Positions 15,145 through 22,845 of a stretch of 26,044 bases of DNA are shown in pieces. The notes beneath the pieces are model-generated. The model had not been told where the DNA came from and did not search any database. It was given only the letters and a program-made list of their open reading frames with translations. Positions within the stretch are counted from its first letter, which is position 1; each line of letters starts with the position of its first letter. The stretch is from JACQFK01 sp035644495 (GTDB lineage: Bacteria; Planctomycetota; MHYJ01; JACPRB01): positions 1 to 26,044 of the forward strand of contig DASQOM010000056.1 in assembly GCA_035644495.1 (NCBI GenBank). The letters run 5' to 3'. A program made the position numbers and the translations under genes.

Positions 15145-16835
15145 CGCCCGAACGCTTGAACGATCTGGCCGGCCGGCTCTGGGTCGATGGGGATCTCTCC
15201 CTCGAGGAGGAACGGTCGCTGGGACGGGAGCTCCAGAATTCCCCCGAAGCGCGGCGCCTGCTGCTCTCGCACTTCCGTCTGGAAGGCGCCATCCTGGAAC
15301 ACGCCCGGTCGCGGCTGCTCTCCGCTCCTTCGCCGGTCCGGCACCCGGCCGTGCTCCGAAGGAAATCGACGACGAATAGGGCGTCGCTTGCGGCGTGGGT
15401 CTCCGTCCTCGCGGCGGCCGGCGTCGTCCTGGCGTTTCTCCTCTTCGCCGTCCTTCGGCCGAAGCCCGCACCGCTGGCCCGCTCCGTCCGCCCCGACCCC
15501 GGCCTGACTCCGGCAGCGCCGGAAGCCCCGGAGATTCCGGCGCCGACCTCGCCGGCGCCCGCCCGGACACCCGAGACGCCGGTTCCGGCCCGCGCTCCAA
15601 ACGATCCGGTCGATGCGCCCCAACCGAACCTCTTGAGCCCGGCGCCCAATCCCCTTCCTGCCGCGCCCGAGAGCCCGCCCGCGGTGACCGACGGAACACG
15701 GGCTTCGGATGCCGTGACGGCGGACGTCCTGATCGAGCGGACCGAAGGGGATGTCCTTCTGGTCTCCGCCCGGGGGAAGACTCCCGCGAAAGCGGGCGAC
15801 AGCGTGCCGGCCGGCCAGGGCCTGGAAACGGGCTCGGGCAAAACCCTTGCCGTTCTTTCCTTCGCCGACGGAACCCGGATGGAAGCGCGGGCGGACACCC
15901 TCCTTCGCGACATTCGACAGAAAGGCCCCGGCGCCGGGAAGACGGGGATCGCCCTCTTTCTGCAGCACGGCTCGGTGTGGGCCCAAGTCCGGCCCCAGCC
16001 GGCGGAGCGCCCGCTTGTCGTTCAAAGTCCGCGGGGAGAGGTTCAGGTCCTCGGAACGGTTTTCACGCTTCGGATGGACCCGGACCCCAAAGGGCTGCTT
16101 CGACTCGACGTCCAGGACGGGAAGGTCCGCTTCACCCGCAGTTCCGACGGACGGGTCGTCGACGTGGGCACGGGCCATTCCGTGAGCTCGGGCCAGAGCG
16201 CGGACCTGATCGTCGTTCGCTCCCAGGAAATCGTCCAGTCGTTCCAGGACGGGCGTTATCCGACGGCCGATTACAGCGGGACCCGGGACACGCAGCTTGT
16301 TGAGAAAGCGCCACAAACCAATTTCGGCGGCGCCAAAACGCTGCTGACCGAGGCGGAGGACCCTCGGGAAAAGAGGAAGGACAGCTGGCCCCTCCTGCGC
16401 TGGGATCTGGCCGCCGTTCCCGTGGGAAGCCGCGTGCATTCCGCCTCCATCACCCTGCACATCGTCGAGCCCGCGCGCGGCCAGGCGTTCTACTTTTTCG
16501 AGCCCGCCCGCACCTGGTCCGAAATGGAGGCCACCTGGAAAGTGGCGTCGTCGGGCAATCTCTGGAGGTTCCCCGGGTCGCTGGGAGGCGTCGAACGCTG
16601 GCCGGCGCCGCTGGGAACGCTGTCGCCGCTTCAGAAGGGGGAGTACACGGCCATGCTCGCGGAGGGGGGGATTGCGCTCGTGCAGTCCTGGATCAACGCG
16701 CCCGCAGGCAATCTGGGAGTCCAGATCGCAGGGTCGTCCCCGTCCGCGGGGTTTCACTTCCATTCCCGCGAAGCCGCCTCGCCGGAAAGCCGCCCCCGCC
16801 TGACGATCGTCTACGCCCCCAGGCAGGGGAAGTGA
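15141..16835 (+). CDS. transmembrane FecR-domain regulator fused to a DNRLRE-type extracellular domain
   Basis: This 564-residue protein has, in order: a cytoplasmic anti-sigma-like N-terminus (1-80, LNDLAGRLWVDGDLSLEEERSL), one transmembrane helix (about 82-104), a Pro/Ala-rich linker (about 108-182), a FecR domain (about 195-345, with VLSFADGTRMEARADT and VLGTVFTLR), and a C-terminal beta-sandwich (about 380-560). The last domain starts DTQLVEKAPQTNFGGAKTLL and continues LLRWDLAAVPVGSRVHSASITLHI, typical of DNRLRE domains found in surface proteins. It probably binds and controls the sigma factor encoded just upstream while sensing something outside the membrane. The start is ATG 15141, overlapping the sigma stop by four bases; the frame is open 15 codons further upstream inside the sigma gene. 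A terminator hairpin follows. Confidence 0.88.
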   Translation: MTPERLNDLAGRLWVDGDLSLEEERSLGRELQNSPEARRLLLSHFRLEGAILEHARSRLLSAPSPVRHPAVLRRKSTTNRASLAAWVSVLAAAGVVLAFLLFAVLRPKPAPLARSVRPDPGLTPAAPEAPEIPAPTSPAPARTPETPVPARAPNDPVDAPQPNLLSPAPNPLPAAPESPPAVTDGTRASDAVTADVLIERTEGDVLLVSARGKTPAKAGDSVPAGQGLETGSGKTLAVLSFADGTRMEARADTLLRDIRQKGPGAGKTGIALFLQHGSVWAQVRPQPAERPLVVQSPRGEVQVLGTVFTLRMDPDPKGLLRLDVQDGKVRFTRSSDGRVVDVGTGHSVSSGQSADLIVVRSQEIVQSFQDGRYPTADYSGTRDTQLVEKAPQTNFGGAKTLLTEAEDPREKRKDSWPLLRWDLAAVPVGSRVHSASITLHIVEPARGQAFYFFEPARTWSEMEATWKVASSGNLWRFPGSLGGVERWPAPLGTLSPLQKGEYTAMLAEGGIALVQSWINAPAGNLGVQIAGSSPSAGFHFHSREAASPESRPRLTIVYAPRQGK

Positions 16836-16852
16836 GCGCCGGCGGGCCGAAA

Positions 16853-16882
16853 TAAAAAAGCCCCGGCCTTGCGGCCGGGGCT
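16853..16882 (-). terminator. intrinsic terminator of the DUF1501 operon
   Basis: AGCCCCGGCC (16859-16868) pairs perfectly with GGCCGGGGCT (16873-16882) around TTGC. Read on the minus strand the hairpin is followed by TTTTTTATT, a strong terminator 20 bases after the DUF1501 stop. On the plus strand only CTCTT follows, so it would be weaker for the sigma/FecR operon. Confidence 0.85.
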
Positions 16883-16902
16883 CTTGAAGTTGCCCTGGTT
16901 CC

Positions 16903-18228
16903 TTACAGCATGATTCCGCGGATCGGCGCGCCCTTCACGTCCTTGTAGGCATACGCGATCCGGCGGCCTTCGACGATATAGCTCTTCTTCGGGTCGATGC
17001 CGCAGAGCGAGAACACCGTGTGCCAGACGTCGCCGACGGTGGTCTGATCCTTGTTGCTCGTGCCGTTCACGCCCGAGTCGCCGAACGCGATGCCGCCGCG
17101 GATGCCGCCGCCCGCCATCGCCCAGCTGCCGTACTCGTGGTGGTCGCGGCCCTGGCCGCCGTTCACCGACGGGGTCCGGCCGAACTCGCCGCCGATCATG
17201 ACCAGCGTGGTGTCCAGCAGGCCCGACGCGGCCAGCGCGTTGACCAGGCCGCCGAAGCCGGCGTCGACCGACGGCACCTGCTTCTCCATGCCGGTGATGC
17301 AGGCGTCGTGCATGTCCCAGAAGCCCGTCTGCAGGGCGATGAAGGGCACGCCGACCTTCGCCAGGCGGTACGCGACGAGGCAGTTCTGCGAGAAGCCGTC
17401 GTTGCCGAACATGGCGCGGATCGCCGCGTCTTCCTGGCCCACGTTGAACGCGGCCACCTGGGGTGTCGTCATGACTTCCTGCGCCTTGACGTAGGCCTTC
17501 TCGATCTGGCCGATGGGGCCCTGCTGGCGCTGGGAGTCCCAGTCCTTGTTCTGCTCGCTGAGGAGCGCCGTGCGCTGCAGGTCGCGGTCCGCGCCCACCG
17601 GGCTCCTCGAGTCGGGGATCGGGTTGCTCGTGTTGAGCACGCGGTAGGGGGCGTATTCGCCGCCGAACGGCAGGCTCTGGCCGGGCTGCAGGGTCGCCCC
17701 CATCGAGATCGAGTAGGGCAGCTGCAGGTCCTTCGGTCCGCGCTCATAGGCGACGATCGTGCCCATGTCCGCCACGCCCGAGAACGGGCTCTGCGCCATG
17801 CCGATCTGCGCCAGGAGCGCCGCGCGCTCGTGGGCGAGCTCCTTGAAGTTCATCGAACGCAGGAGGGCGACGTGCTTCATCGCCTTCGCGGTCTGGGGCA
17901 TGTATTCGGAGATCTGGATGCCCTTCGCGGCGGTGTCGATGGCCTTCGCCTTGCCGCCGTTGGGCCGGCCGGGTTTCGGGTCGAACGTCTCGACCTGGCT
18001 CGGAGCGCCCGGCAGCCAGATGCGGATCACCGTATTGCACTTCTTGCCCGCCTTGGTCGTTTCCTTTTTCGGCTCGGCGGGGGTCTGGGGCGTCGTCTGG
18101 GTCCCCTTGTAGTCCTGGCCCAGCGCCGGCAGGGCCGAGCCCGCGAGAGCCCCCATGCCGATCATGCTGAACGACAGGAAGTCGCGGCGCCCCACCGCGG
18201 GCACGATGCATCGGTTGTTGCACGCCAT
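16903..18228 (-). CDS. Tat-exported DUF1501 protein
   Basis: This 441-residue protein has a twin-arginine signal (GRRDFLSFSMIGMGALAG, Arg14-Arg15), predicting export of the folded protein. The DUF1501 family belongs to the alkaline phosphatase/sulfatase-like superfamily and is abundant in planctomycetes; its reaction is not established. Family blocks seen include IWLPGAPSQVETFDPKPG (70-87), LLRSMNFKELAHERA (about 122-136) and, towards the C-terminus, GGEFGRTP and GRDHHEYGSWAMAGGG, which carry likely metal-binding residues. The open frame extends five codons upstream to a TTG, but that TTG overlaps the ribosome binding site GGAGGGG, so ATG 18228 is the start. It lies 24 bases downstream of its usual partner, the DUF1549/1553 gene, and is followed by a strong terminator. 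Confidence 0.94.
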   Translation of the reverse strand: MACNNRCIVPAVGRRDFLSFSMIGMGALAGSALPALGQDYKGTQTTPQTPAEPKKETTKAGKKCNTVIRIWLPGAPSQVETFDPKPGRPNGGKAKAIDTAAKGIQISEYMPQTAKAMKHVALLRSMNFKELAHERAALLAQIGMAQSPFSGVADMGTIVAYERGPKDLQLPYSISMGATLQPGQSLPFGGEYAPYRVLNTSNPIPDSRSPVGADRDLQRTALLSEQNKDWDSQRQQGPIGQIEKAYVKAQEVMTTPQVAAFNVGQEDAAIRAMFGNDGFSQNCLVAYRLAKVGVPFIALQTGFWDMHDACITGMEKQVPSVDAGFGGLVNALAASGLLDTTLVMIGGEFGRTPSVNGGQGRDHHEYGSWAMAGGGIRGGIAFGDSGVNGTSNKDQTTVGDVWHTVFSLCGIDPKKSYIVEGRRIAYAYKDVKGAPIRGIML

Positions 18229-18252
18229 ATCAATCCCCTCCAAGCGGTTCGT

Positions 18253-19776
18253 TCAGTGTCTCGACAGGAACTCGGTCGTGTTCATCAGCGTCCAGTAGGC
18301 GTCTTCCATGCCGGCGCCCTGGTGGCCGTTGATGTACTTGACGAAGCGTTCGGTTTCGGCGGCCGTCGGCTTGCGCGACACGACGGCTAGGAACATCTCG
18401 GTCACCTTGTCTGCGAGCGTCGCGCCCTGGATCTTGCCCAGGCCGCTCGAGATCTGGCCCTGGATCATGTTGTTGTTCCGGACGAAGAGCGCCTGCCGCA
18501 TGTTGCCGGGCAGCGGCGTCACCTCGCACCAGACCACGTCGGCCGGGAAGAGCGGGGAGACCAGGCCGATCGCCTGGTTGACGTCGCGCGTCGGCTTGCC
18601 TCCGGTCGCGACCGTGATCGAGTTCAGGAGCTGCTCGGCGTCCAGGTGCTTGATCCACGAGGCGGCGAAGCTCGGCTTCGTCATCTTGGCCTCGTTGCCG
18701 CTGGCGCGCTGGTAGGTGTCCGAGTTGCAGATGCCGCGGTACAGCGCCTTGATCGAGTACTTGCTGCCCTTGAGCTCCTTGGCGAGCACGCCGATCATGC
18801 CGCCCGCGAAGGGCGTCTGCGCGCGGTTGAAGTCGTCGACGGGATGGACGAGGCCGCGTCCGAACAGCCAGGACCACACGCGGTTCGCGGTGGCGGTGGC
18901 GAGCTGCGGGCTGTCCATCGTCACGTAGAGCGCGAGGGAATCCATCCAGGGATCGCCCTTGCCGGGCTTCTGGCCCATGATGAACTGGGGCTGGTAGTTG
19001 CCGCCCGAGTACTTCAGGGACTCGACGTCGTCCACTTCCTTCAGCTCGACGTCGGTGCCGCCGCTCGCGCGGGTGCGGCCGAAGAAGGCGGCCATCTTGT
19101 AGAAGTGGCCCTGGTTCCAGACGTCGAACGGATGGTCGTGGCACTGGGCGCAGCGGAGCCGGATGCCCAGGAAGTGCCGCGAGATGCGATTGGCGAACTC
19201 GATGGCGGGCCCGTCGTCGCCGCCGGAGAAGCAGGCCAGCTTCCACAGCATGGCCGGGTCGCCGGTCCCGGTGCCGCGGGCCTTGATGATCGCGTCGACG
19301 ATCTCCTTATTGTAAGGAGCGTCCTTGTTGAGCTTGAGCTTCATCCACGACACGAAGTCGTTCATGACACGCGACTTGGCCCCCGAGTCGAGCATCGGGG
19401 TGATCATGATGGGCACCTCGTGGTAGTTCCCGAACCAGCCCTCGCAGAAGAGGCGCGCGGTCCGGTCGGCCCAGTCCTCCGATGCGATCAGCTTGTCGAT
19501 CATCTCCGACCGCTTGTCGACGTTGGTGTCGGCCATGAAGGCCTTCACCTCCTCAAGGCTGGGCGGATAGCCGACGAGGTCCAGCATGACGCGGCGGAGG
19601 AACTCTCCGTCCTCGGCCACGGGGGAGGCCTTGGCGGAGCCCATGAAGCCGCCCGCGGTCGAATCGATGGCCGAGGTGAGGGGGGACTTGGGTTTCTTCT
19701 GCTGCTGGGCGGGGAACGCGCTCGTCCCGGAAAGGAAGAGGGCGAAGAGCGCCGCGAAAATGATCCCGTGTCTCAT
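18253..19776 (-). CDS. exported DUF1549/DUF1553 protein
   Basis: This 507-residue protein has a signal peptide (MRHGIIFAALFALFLSGTSAFPAQQ). The DUF1549 part (about 55-235) contains RRVMLDLVGYPPSLEEV and the motif RCAQCHDHPFDVW with CxxCH at 209-213, which could bind haem or metal. The DUF1553 part (about 280-490) contains the hallmark TANRVWSWLFGRGLVHPVDDF (about 296-316). Such proteins are planctomycete-typical and travel with DUF1501 proteins, as here; the joint function is unproven. At about 507 residues it is shorter than many relatives, lacking an N-terminal cytochrome-like domain and a long middle section. The frame extends 16 codons further upstream, but GGAGA eight bases before ATG 19776 and the signal peptide fix the start. 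Confidence 0.92.
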   Translation of the reverse strand: MRHGIIFAALFALFLSGTSAFPAQQQKKPKSPLTSAIDSTAGGFMGSAKASPVAEDGEFLRRVMLDLVGYPPSLEEVKAFMADTNVDKRSEMIDKLIASEDWADRTARLFCEGWFGNYHEVPIMITPMLDSGAKSRVMNDFVSWMKLKLNKDAPYNKEIVDAIIKARGTGTGDPAMLWKLACFSGGDDGPAIEFANRISRHFLGIRLRCAQCHDHPFDVWNQGHFYKMAAFFGRTRASGGTDVELKEVDDVESLKYSGGNYQPQFIMGQKPGKGDPWMDSLALYVTMDSPQLATATANRVWSWLFGRGLVHPVDDFNRAQTPFAGGMIGVLAKELKGSKYSIKALYRGICNSDTYQRASGNEAKMTKPSFAASWIKHLDAEQLLNSITVATGGKPTRDVNQAIGLVSPLFPADVVWCEVTPLPGNMRQALFVRNNNMIQGQISSGLGKIQGATLADKVTEMFLAVVSRKPTAAETERFVKYINGHQGAGMEDAYWTLMNTTEFLSRH

Positions 19777-19826
19777 GAATTTTGTCTCCAAGAACCCCGG
19801 GTCGGTCCTTGGCTCACCCCACACCT

Positions 19827-19857
19827 ATACTACACCCCTGCTCTCCCGAAGTGCCAA
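19827..19857 (-). promoter_or_regulatory. candidate promoter of the DUF1549-DUF1501 operon
   Basis: On the minus strand TTGGCA (19852-19857) and TAGTAT (19827-19832) are spaced by 19 bases, placing a start near 19820 and giving about 43 leader bases. The -35 hexamer is the left arm of the palindrome at 19852-19869, so a protein bound there would compete with RNA polymerase. Confidence 0.45.
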
Positions 19858-19869
19858 AAATTTTTGGCA
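19852..19869. promoter_or_regulatory. perfect 18-bp palindrome between divergent transcription units
   Basis: TGCCAAAAATTTTTGGCA is a perfect palindrome and the most AT-rich spot in the 181-base gap between the DUF1549 operon and pta. It overlaps the predicted -35 of the minus-strand operon and lies about 90-106 bases before the pta start. It looks like an operator for a dimeric DNA-binding protein; the regulator is unknown. Confidence 0.6.
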
Positions 19870-19920
19870 GTCGTCGAATTTGAACGCCTGGACGCGGAGT
19901 TCATGGCATTTTCATCTTTC

Positions 19921-19951
19921 TTGCTGGAATCCCGCCGACCGCTGCGATACC
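19921..19951 (+). promoter_or_regulatory. weak candidate promoter of pta (leaderless type)
   Basis: TTGCTG (19921-19926) and an extended element TGC-GATACC (hexamer 19946-19951) are 19 bases apart. The hexamer ends six bases before GTG 19958. The -10 match is poor (3 of 6) and no ribosome binding site is present. Confidence 0.3.
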
Positions 19952-19957
19952 GTGCTG

Positions 19958-21982
19958 GTGGTGACCACCAGCCTTTATCTCGCCCCGGTGCAGCGCGCCA
20001 GCGGACGCTCCCTGGTGACTCTCGGGCTGATGAACTTCCTGACGCGGTTCGCGGAGAAGCCCGGGCTCTTCCGGCCCGTCCTCGAACAGGGCCAGAGCTC
20101 CTCCCCGGACGCGTTCGGCGTCACCTTCGAGGAGGCCCGGCGCAGCCTCGCCTCGGGCGAGTACGAGGGCCTCCTCAAGCGCCTCGTCGAACGCTTCAAG
20201 GACCTCGAGTCGAAACACGACGCCGTCCTCTGCGAAGGCGTCGACCTCGGCCCGATCCCGTCCCTGGGCTTCGATTTCAATGCCGACCTGGCCCATCACC
20301 TGGGGACGCCGGTCATCGCCGTCACCCGCTGCCCCGCCACCGCGGCCGAAGTCTCCGACGCGGTCCGCGTCGTCGTCGAGACCTTCGCGCAGCGGCGCCT
20401 CTCGCCGGCGGCCGTCATCCTGAACCGCGCGCCCGCGGCGCTCATCGACGGCCGCGAGCGTCTGGCGTCGACCGGGGCGCCCGTCTTCCTCCTTCCCGAT
20501 GAGCCGATGCTCGCGGCTCCGACCGTCGACGAGATCGCGACGGCGCTCGACGCCGCCCGACACCAGGGCAGCGCCGACTCGATGGCGGCGCCCGTTCGCG
20601 CGGTCCGCGTGGCGGCCATGGAACTCCCGCACTTCCTTCCGCGGATGATCGAAGGCGCGCTCATCATCACCCCCGGCGATCGCTCGGACATCCTGCTCGG
20701 CACCGTCGCCGCCGCGCGCGCGTCGACCTATCCGCACGTCGCCGGGATCCTGCTCACCGGCGGCCTCCTCCCCTCGGAGCCGGTCGACCGCCTCATCAAG
20801 GGTCTGGGGATGCCGGACTTCCCGATCCTGTCCGTGCGAGACGACACCTATCTCGCGGCAACCCGCGTTCATGCGGTGGAGGCGCACCTCGAGGCCGGCG
20901 GCGGACGGAAGATCGCCACCGCGCTCGGACTGTTCCAGAGGCATGTCGACGCCGATGCACTCGAGCGGCGGCTGCGCGCGCCGCGGCCCGCGAAGATGAC
21001 GCCGCTCATGTTCGAGTATGCACTGCTGCGCAAGGCCGCGTCGAAGCGCCGCCACATCGTGCTCCCCGAGGGCGAGGAGGAGCGGCTCCTGCGCGCCGCC
21101 GACCTGCTGCTGCGCCGCGGCGCCGCGGAACTCACGCTCCTGGGTCGCCCGGAGGAGATCGCGCGCAAGTCCTCCGAGCTCGGCCTCGACCTCGCGGCCG
21201 CGCACGTCGTGGATCCGACGACGTCTCCCTGGCGCGAGGAGTTCGCGAAGCTCTACCACGAACTGCGGAAGCAGAAGGGCGTCACCCTCGAGGCCGCGGC
21301 CGACACGATCCTCGACGTCAGCTACTTCGGCACCCTCATGGTCCAGACCGGACGAGCGCACGGCATGGTCTCCGGCGCGATCCATACCACCCAGCACACG
21401 ATCCGTCCGGCGTTCGAGATCGTGAAGACGAAGCCGGGCTGTCCGATCGTGTCGAGCGTGTTCTTCATGGGCCTCCCCGACCGCGTTCTCGTCTACGGCG
21501 ACTGTGCCGTCAATCCGAAACCCACGGCGGAGCAGCTGGCCCATATCGCCGTGTCCTCCGCCGACACGGCGCGTCAGTTCGGCATCGAGCCGATCGTCGC
21601 GATGCTGTCCTATTCGACGGGGGAATCGGGCAAGGGCGACGAGGTGGAGCGGGTCCGCGAGGCGACGAAGCTCGCCCGCGGGCTGCGTCCCGACCTGCCG
21701 ATCGAGGGTCCGCTGCAGTACGACGCGGCCGTGGACCCCGGGGTGGCCCGGACCAAGATGCCGGACAGCACGATCGCGGGGCGCGCGACGGTGCTGATCT
21801 TCCCCGACCTGAACACGGGCAACAACACCTATAAGGCGGTGCAGCGGAGCTCGGGAGCGGTGGCCGTGGGTCCCGTCCTGCAGGGGCTCCGCAAGCCCGT
21901 CAACGACCTCAGCCGGGGCTGCACCGTCCCGGACATCGTCAATACGGTGGCCATCACGGCCATCCAGTCCCTGGACGCCTGA
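19958..21982 (+). CDS. pta: phosphate acetyltransferase, long form
   Basis: Pta interconverts acetyl-CoA plus phosphate and acetyl phosphate plus CoA in the acetate pathway. The ~674-residue protein has the three-part layout of long Pta enzymes: a P-loop ATPase-like N-domain (1 to about 195, SLYLAPVQRASGRSLVTLGL), a DRTGG-type regulatory domain (about 210-325, with GALIITPGDRSDILLG), and the catalytic PTA domain (about 347-674, with HIVLPEGEEERLLRAA, LMVQTGRAHGMVSGA, YSTGESGKGDEVERV and FPDLNTGNNTYKAVQR). The N-domain P-loop has Arg in place of the usual Lys (SGRS), so nucleotide binding there is doubtful. The start is uncertain: GTG at 19958 or 19961 gives the expected family N-terminus, and the open frame upstream runs antisense into the DUF1549 gene and looks non-coding. 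No acetate kinase gene is adjacent. Confidence 0.93.
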   Translation: MVTTSLYLAPVQRASGRSLVTLGLMNFLTRFAEKPGLFRPVLEQGQSSSPDAFGVTFEEARRSLASGEYEGLLKRLVERFKDLESKHDAVLCEGVDLGPIPSLGFDFNADLAHHLGTPVIAVTRCPATAAEVSDAVRVVVETFAQRRLSPAAVILNRAPAALIDGRERLASTGAPVFLLPDEPMLAAPTVDEIATALDAARHQGSADSMAAPVRAVRVAAMELPHFLPRMIEGALIITPGDRSDILLGTVAAARASTYPHVAGILLTGGLLPSEPVDRLIKGLGMPDFPILSVRDDTYLAATRVHAVEAHLEAGGGRKIATALGLFQRHVDADALERRLRAPRPAKMTPLMFEYALLRKAASKRRHIVLPEGEEERLLRAADLLLRRGAAELTLLGRPEEIARKSSELGLDLAAAHVVDPTTSPWREEFAKLYHELRKQKGVTLEAAADTILDVSYFGTLMVQTGRAHGMVSGAIHTTQHTIRPAFEIVKTKPGCPIVSSVFFMGLPDRVLVYGDCAVNPKPTAEQLAHIAVSSADTARQFGIEPIVAMLSYSTGESGKGDEVERVREATKLARGLRPDLPIEGPLQYDAAVDPGVARTKMPDSTIAGRATVLIFPDLNTGNNTYKAVQRSSGAVAVGPVLQGLRKPVNDLSRGCTVPDIVNTVAITAIQSLDA

Positions 21983-21983
21983 A

Positions 21984-22003
21984 GTCCGGCCGGACCGGTT
22001 TTT
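21984..22003 (+). terminator. weak terminator candidate after pta
   Basis: The palindrome GTCCGGCCGGAC and a following CCGG (21984-21998) end in TTTTT (21999-22003) just after the pta stop. The possible stem is short or loop-less, so termination is probably partial and transcripts may run on into the NHEJ genes. Confidence 0.35.
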
Positions 22004-22055
22004 AGCCATCACGAACCCCGAAGTTCTCTCATCAACAGCTTAGTCGAGGTGATGG

Positions 22056-22346
22056 ATGCCGGACCCCAAAGAGGGCCGTCGGACGGATCCCCGCGCCCGG
22101 AGCGAGGAACACGAAGGCCGCAGCAAGAACCAGGACGATGCTCCTCCGTTGCCGCCGGCCGACGAAGCCCAGCGAAAGATCGACGTGCAGAACAACAAGG
22201 TCGTCACCCAATCCCCGCCCAGCGAGGCCGACCTCGAGCGACGCGATGCCCGCGCCCATGGAGCGATGCCTTATGGGAGGGGAGGATCCCGCCGCGGCAA
22301 GCCCGCCGACGGGGGACCGACCGCTGAAGACCGCCCGAAGTCCTGA
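22056..22346 (+). CDS. small hydrophilic, probably disordered protein
   Basis: This 96-residue protein is made almost entirely of charged and polar residues plus Pro and Gly (EGRRTDPRARSEEHEGRSKN at the start, Gly/Arg-rich near the end). It has no hydrophobic core, signal or membrane segment, so it is expected to be disordered and cytoplasmic. GAGGTG (22046-22051) lies four bases before ATG 22056 and supports the start. It is the first gene of the run leading to ku and ligD, with 15 bases to the hemerythrin-like gene. The composition recalls small stress-induced hydrophilic proteins, but no family is recognised. A disordered basic protein could bind nucleic acid; this is speculation. Confidence 0.65.
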   Translation: MPDPKEGRRTDPRARSEEHEGRSKNQDDAPPLPPADEAQRKIDVQNNKVVTQSPPSEADLERRDARAHGAMPYGRGGSRRGKPADGGPTAEDRPKS

Positions 22347-22361
22347 ACAAAGGAGTCCCCC

Positions 22362-22829
22362 ATGTCCGATACTCGCACGATCTCCCGCAGCCCGATCGAG
22401 CTGCTGATGCGGGAGCACGAGTTGCTCAACGGTCTGCTGGAGGCCTATGAGGACCTGATCCCGGCGCAGATCCAGGAGAAGGAGGAGCTCGGCCGACGCA
22501 TCCAGGAGGAGATCTTCCGGCACGTCGGCACCGAAGAGGCGCTGTTTTACCCGACGCTGATGGAGCTGAAGGATACCCGTATTCACGAGCTCATCGGCGA
22601 GGTCCTGGCCGAGCACCGGGAACTTGAAGCCCTGGCCGCCGAGCTGCAGAAGGCCGGCCCCGGGCCCAAGGCGAATCTCATCGTCACGATGATCCGGCCG
22701 CGCGCCGCCCATCACATGAAGAACGAGGAACTGGAAGTCTTCCCGTTCGCGTGGGGGCTGCCCCGCGAAACGCTCAACCAGATGGGCCTCGAGATGGAGG
22801 AGCGCAGGACCCGCGAGGGCTACTTCTAG
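22362..22829 (+). CDS. hemerythrin-like (HHE) protein
   Basis: This 155-residue helical protein has the four-helix HHE pattern: His19 (REHELL) in helix 1, His54 and Glu58 (RHVGTEEALFYP) in helix 2, His85 (AEHREL) in helix 3, and His117/His118 with Glu122 (HHMKNEELEVFP) in helix 4. These residues would hold a di-iron centre that binds O2, NO or reactive oxygen species, or serves as an iron store. It has no signal peptide and is probably cytoplasmic. AAGGAG before ATG 22362 gives a strong ribosome binding site. It lies 16 bases before ku in the same direction, so a role in oxidative-damage protection linked to break repair is plausible but inferred from position only. Confidence 0.9.
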   Translation: MSDTRTISRSPIELLMREHELLNGLLEAYEDLIPAQIQEKEELGRRIQEEIFRHVGTEEALFYPTLMELKDTRIHELIGEVLAEHRELEALAAELQKAGPGPKANLIVTMIRPRAAHHMKNEELEVFPFAWGLPRETLNQMGLEMEERRTREGYF

Positions 22830-22845
22830 TTCACCGGAGGTTTCC

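Noticed and set aside
19866..19890. Sigma-54 type promoter starting at the TTGGCA of the palindrome
   Set aside because: The GC dinucleotide required about ten bases after GG is missing.
19586..19957. In-frame upstream extension of pta
   Set aside because: It runs antisense into the DUF1549 gene, crosses the promoter region and palindrome, and does not resemble any Pta N-terminus.
19901..22012. 703-codon minus-strand frame opposite pta
   Set aside because: Low-complexity Arg/Gly/Asp-rich translation with no motifs; pta on the other strand is unambiguous.
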